Source: CAG-791 sp963657295
GTDB lineage: Bacteria > Bacillota > Clostridia > Lachnospirales > Lachnospiraceae
NCBI GenBank assembly: GCA_963657295.1
Contig: CAVKMX010000099.1
Location: forward strand, 1-8,728
DNA: 8,728 nt
Reading direction: 5' to 3'
Shown: in pieces, positions 6,181-8,728 of the stretch
Numbering within the stretch: the stretch's first letter is position 1
How the letters are laid out: each line of letters opens with the position of its first letter
The notes under the pieces: model-generated
Databases searched by the model: none
Told to the model about the DNA's origin: nothing
Seen by the model: the letters and a program-made list of their open reading frames with translations, nothing else
Program-made: the position numbers and the translations under genes

Positions 6181-7998
6181 ATGAACAACATTTTGCATCG
6201 ACTGCATCATTGGTTAAGAAGCTATCGCGGGCACTTGTTTCTTGCTATTCTTGCCTGCTCATTCATACCGCTTTTGTTCATGGGATACCTTTCCTATCGC
6301 TTTGTGTATCGCCTGGCCTTTCATGAAACGCTGCAGAATGCGGTCCGTATGGATAACAGACTGAACGATCAGCTGGAGACACGCATCCGGCAGGTCGAAA
6401 CTGTCGCAAACTCCATGCAATACAATGTGTATTCAATCGGACGCAGGTACGACAGTACGGATTCCATCAATGCATTGATCGATGCTCGCAGCACCGTCAG
6501 CATGTATATTGATGCCTTTGACTTTTTGCATATTCTGGTGTATCTGCCGGAGGGGAATCCTGCAGCTGCCGAGGGAGTATATTATTTTCCCGCGGATCAG
6601 CTTGCAGATTACAGCTTTGCATCTTCTCTGTCCTCGCATAGCGGCACTTCCTCCATATGGTTTTTTCAGGATGAATTGACTCTCCCGGAGATCGTATTTG
6701 GTAATTCGCCCTACCGAAATCTTATTGGCTGCGCCAGGATTAACGCCGCGCAGGGAGAAAATACACTCTCTCCCTCCTTCGTAATTTTGCTGAAGACAGA
6801 AGAATTCAGTGATATGATTCGTTCTTCTTATGACGACACCGACATCTCCGGTTTCCTGATGGATCCAGAAGGATATGTTCTTGCCCATTCCGATACACAG
6901 CAAGAGGGAACGTTTCTCTCTGCAGACGAAACGTCTGCGCTAATTGAGCACGCACAGGATGGCACCTTCCTCTCCGATGGAATCTACTATCATGTGCAGC
7001 CTTTGAGTAACGGGTGGTATCAGGTTGCAGAGATTCCCATACAGTATGTTTTCTCCGCTCTGCGAAATACGGTTCTGTCGCTGCTTACCGTTTTTCTTCT
7101 GGCGCTTGTGTGCATTCTGGTGGTCACGCAGATTCTTTCGAAAACGCTCACAAAGCGTCTGAATCATCTGTCGAACGCCATGAACAGCTATGTCCCCGGT
7201 TCTCAGATTCCGGATACCACAAGGAACAACCTGATTCAGGCGAGATCTCCTTCCCGATATGATGAATTTGATCGATTGGGGAATGCTTTTCTTGCGATGG
7301 ATGACTCGATTCGAAACAGCACACAATCTCTCATTGAATTGTCGCTGTCAAAAGAGCGGCTGCGTTATCAGCTGCTGCAGTCTCAGATCAATCCGCATTT
7401 TCTCTATAACATTCTGGGCACAATACGCACCTGCAATAGTCTGGGGAAAACAGCAGAAGCCAACCAAATGATCGATGATCTGACACAGTTTTACCGGATG
7501 ACGCTGCATAAATCACAGGAGATGATTCCTATAAAGGATGAAATTCAGATTGCCCGGCTCTATCTCCAACTGGAACAGATTTGCCACAGCAATTCTCTTC
7601 ACTGGGAATTCAACACAGAGGACGGCATTGAGAATTTCTATATTTGCAAGTTCACATTGCAGCCTTTCCTTGAAAATTCAATTCACTACGGCTACAGTGC
7701 CTCCATCAACAGCATCTGCATCACAGTAGACATCGAATATGACGAGGATGTGGTGCAGGTCTCCATCCGTGATAACGGAGCCGGTATTTCCGATGAAAAG
7801 CTTGCTGAACTTCGCACAATGTTGGAACAGCATACCGTAAATACGGAAAAGCATTTCGGCATTGGCAGTGTTGCCAGCAGAATTGCCAGCCCGTCGTATG
7901 GAAATGGCGTTATTCAGATCGAACAGGTTCCGGAAGGCGGCACACTGGTGCAGATCCGTTTCGCGCAGATTATGGATTTCGAGGAACCATCCGTTTGA
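6181..7998 (+). CDS. Sensor histidine kinase, YesM/LytS type
   Basis: A 605-residue membrane sensor kinase. Membrane segment 1 spans about residues 18-40, an extracytoplasmic sensor region about 41-296, membrane segment 2 about 298-318, then a HAMP-like linker. The His_kinase domain (PF06580) has QINPHFLYN with the phospho-acceptor His406. The ATPase part has the N box LQPFLENS (Asn499) and DNGAG (Asp531). The last glycine box reads GIGSVASRI, shorter than the usual GIGLxNVxxRL. It should sense an external sugar or a liganded binding protein and phosphorylate the regulator encoded just downstream. I chose ATG 6181 because it starts directly before the first membrane segment; its GAGGG lies only 3 bases away. 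An in-frame ATG at 6112 has a better-spaced GGAG and would add 23 residues, so the true start is open. It is divergent from the transporter operon. Confidence 0.93.
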   Translation: MNNILHRLHHWLRSYRGHLFLAILACSFIPLLFMGYLSYRFVYRLAFHETLQNAVRMDNRLNDQLETRIRQVETVANSMQYNVYSIGRRYDSTDSINALIDARSTVSMYIDAFDFLHILVYLPEGNPAAAEGVYYFPADQLADYSFASSLSSHSGTSSIWFFQDELTLPEIVFGNSPYRNLIGCARINAAQGENTLSPSFVILLKTEEFSDMIRSSYDDTDISGFLMDPEGYVLAHSDTQQEGTFLSADETSALIEHAQDGTFLSDGIYYHVQPLSNGWYQVAEIPIQYVFSALRNTVLSLLTVFLLALVCILVVTQILSKTLTKRLNHLSNAMNSYVPGSQIPDTTRNNLIQARSPSRYDEFDRLGNAFLAMDDSIRNSTQSLIELSLSKERLRYQLLQSQINPHFLYNILGTIRTCNSLGKTAEANQMIDDLTQFYRMTLHKSQEMIPIKDEIQIARLYLQLEQICHSNSLHWEFNTEDGIENFYICKFTLQPFLENSIHYGYSASINSICITVDIEYDEDVVQVSIRDNGAGISDEKLAELRTMLEQHTVNTEKHFGIGSVASRIASPSYGNGVIQIEQVPEGGTLVQIRFAQIMDFEEPSV

Positions 7999-8103
7999 AG
8001 AATCGATGAAAACGCCTGGTAAATACGGAACGCAGCTGCGAAGCTTTCCTTTTGCTCATTCGGCGTTCATGCCGAAGACCGTTGAAAGAATGAGGGATCA
8101 GAA

Positions 8104-8728
8104 ATGAGAAAAATAATTGTGGTTGATGACAACTCACTTTCTGTTGAGGGAATCCTGGAAAACATACATTGGGATGAGCTGCAGGCTGCCGCTGAGAGTG
8201 CCTGCGATGGCTATACTGCTATTGAAAAAATAAAAGTCATGAAGCCGGACCTCATCATTTCCGACATTGATATGCCGGGAATTGATGGCATTGCTATGTG
8301 CCAGAAGGCACTTGAGATCGTTCCCGATGTCAAAATTATATTGATCAGCGCCTATGACAAATTTGAGTATGCCAAGCGCGCCATACAGATAGGGGTATTT
8401 GATTATATCGAAAAGCCCATCAATTATGAGTACCTGACAGAGAAAATCTGTAATGCCATCACATTGCTGGAGGAGGAAGCCGCCAATCGGGAGCTGATTG
8501 AGAAAAGCCGTCCTCTTATGACACAGAAATTCTTCGAAGATTTGATGGACTACTCAGGATCCAATGCGAAAGAAACACTTTGGGAATACACAAGCTATCT
8601 GCAGATTCCGACAGATTACCACTACTACAATGTCATCAAAATTGAGATAACCAACAGTACTGATGTAGAATCGCGTTACGGCATTGTCCGTTATCAAATG
8701 GAAGTTCTGCGGTTGACGGATTATATCC
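8104..8728 (+). CDS. Response regulator, YesN-like (partial, runs off the window)
   Basis: The first 208 residues of a response regulator are present. The receiver domain (about 1-120) has the acidic pair in VVDDN (Asp8, Asp9), the phospho-acceptor Asp54 in SDIDMPG, Ser82 in LISAYD and Lys104 in IEKP, so all the switch residues are intact. After it comes a helical stretch (LLEEEAANRELIEK) and the start of the variable middle region. YesN-type regulators paired with this kinase type usually end in an AraC-type helix-turn-helix, which would lie beyond the window end. GAGGGA (8092-8097) lies 6 bases before ATG 8104. The 105-bp gap after the kinase has no terminator-like hairpin with a U tract, so the two are probably co-transcribed. 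The likely targets are the divergent transporter operon and its own promoter. Confidence 0.93.
   Translation, partial: MRKIIVVDDNSLSVEGILENIHWDELQAAAESACDGYTAIEKIKVMKPDLIISDIDMPGIDGIAMCQKALEIVPDVKIILISAYDKFEYAKRAIQIGVFDYIEKPINYEYLTEKICNAITLLEEEAANRELIEKSRPLMTQKFFEDLMDYSGSNAKETLWEYTSYLQIPTDYHYYNVIKIEITNSTDVESRYGIVRYQMEVLRLTDYI

Noticed and set aside
8003..8021. Catabolite-repression (cre) like sequence ATGAAAACG in the gap after the kinase
   Set aside because: Only the left half fits the cre consensus; the right half does not.
7837..8030. Direct repeat GTAAATACGGAA at 7837-7848 and 8019-8030
   Set aside because: A couple of 12-base matches are expected by chance in a window of this length, and nothing else is shared around them.

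Overview
The window looks like a carbohydrate-uptake locus from a low-to-mid GC Gram-positive anaerobe, most likely Bacillota/Clostridia and possibly Lachnospiraceae. The grounds are lipoprotein-type solute-binding proteins with a KKK...LAGC leader, strong purine-rich ribosome binding sites, a YesM/YesN-type two-component pair, and a CUT1 sugar ABC importer without its own ATPase. The taxon is inferred from style; there is no marker gene.

Layout. Positions 1-55 hold at most the tail of an unidentified + strand gene, followed by a hairpin at 78-113 that can terminate transcription from both sides. From 5896 down to 181 five minus-strand genes form one apparent operon: binding lipoprotein 1 (4592-5896), MalF-like permease (3585-4469), MalG-like permease (2652-3500), a GH172/DUF2961 enzyme (1464-2567) and binding lipoprotein 2 (181-1467). 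The last two overlap by 4 bases (ATGA). A divergent regulatory region (5897-6180) separates the operon from a plus-strand sensor histidine kinase (6181-7998) and a response regulator (from 8104, cut by the window end).

How it fits together. The kinase probably senses an extracellular sugar or a bound ligand and phosphorylates the regulator, which would act at the divergent region. The binding protein(s) capture an oligosaccharide, the permease pair imports it using an ATPase encoded elsewhere, and the enzyme, which has no signal peptide, would cleave it in the cytoplasm. Known GH172 activities are on difructose dianhydride I/inulobiose and on D-arabinofuranosides, so a furanose-containing substrate is the best guess, but the sequence does not settle it.

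The parts are individually of known families, and I do not see a wholly new system. The points worth a second look are: two paralogous binding proteins at opposite ends of one operon, the second coupled to the hydrolase; a structured leader repeat present upstream of two genes of the operon, with changes on both sides of the stem; a 32-bp near-perfect dyad between the divergent genes; a 3 x 12 bp in-frame repeat in the signal peptide of lipoprotein 2; and a 17-bp perfect hairpin between the first binding protein and the permeases.
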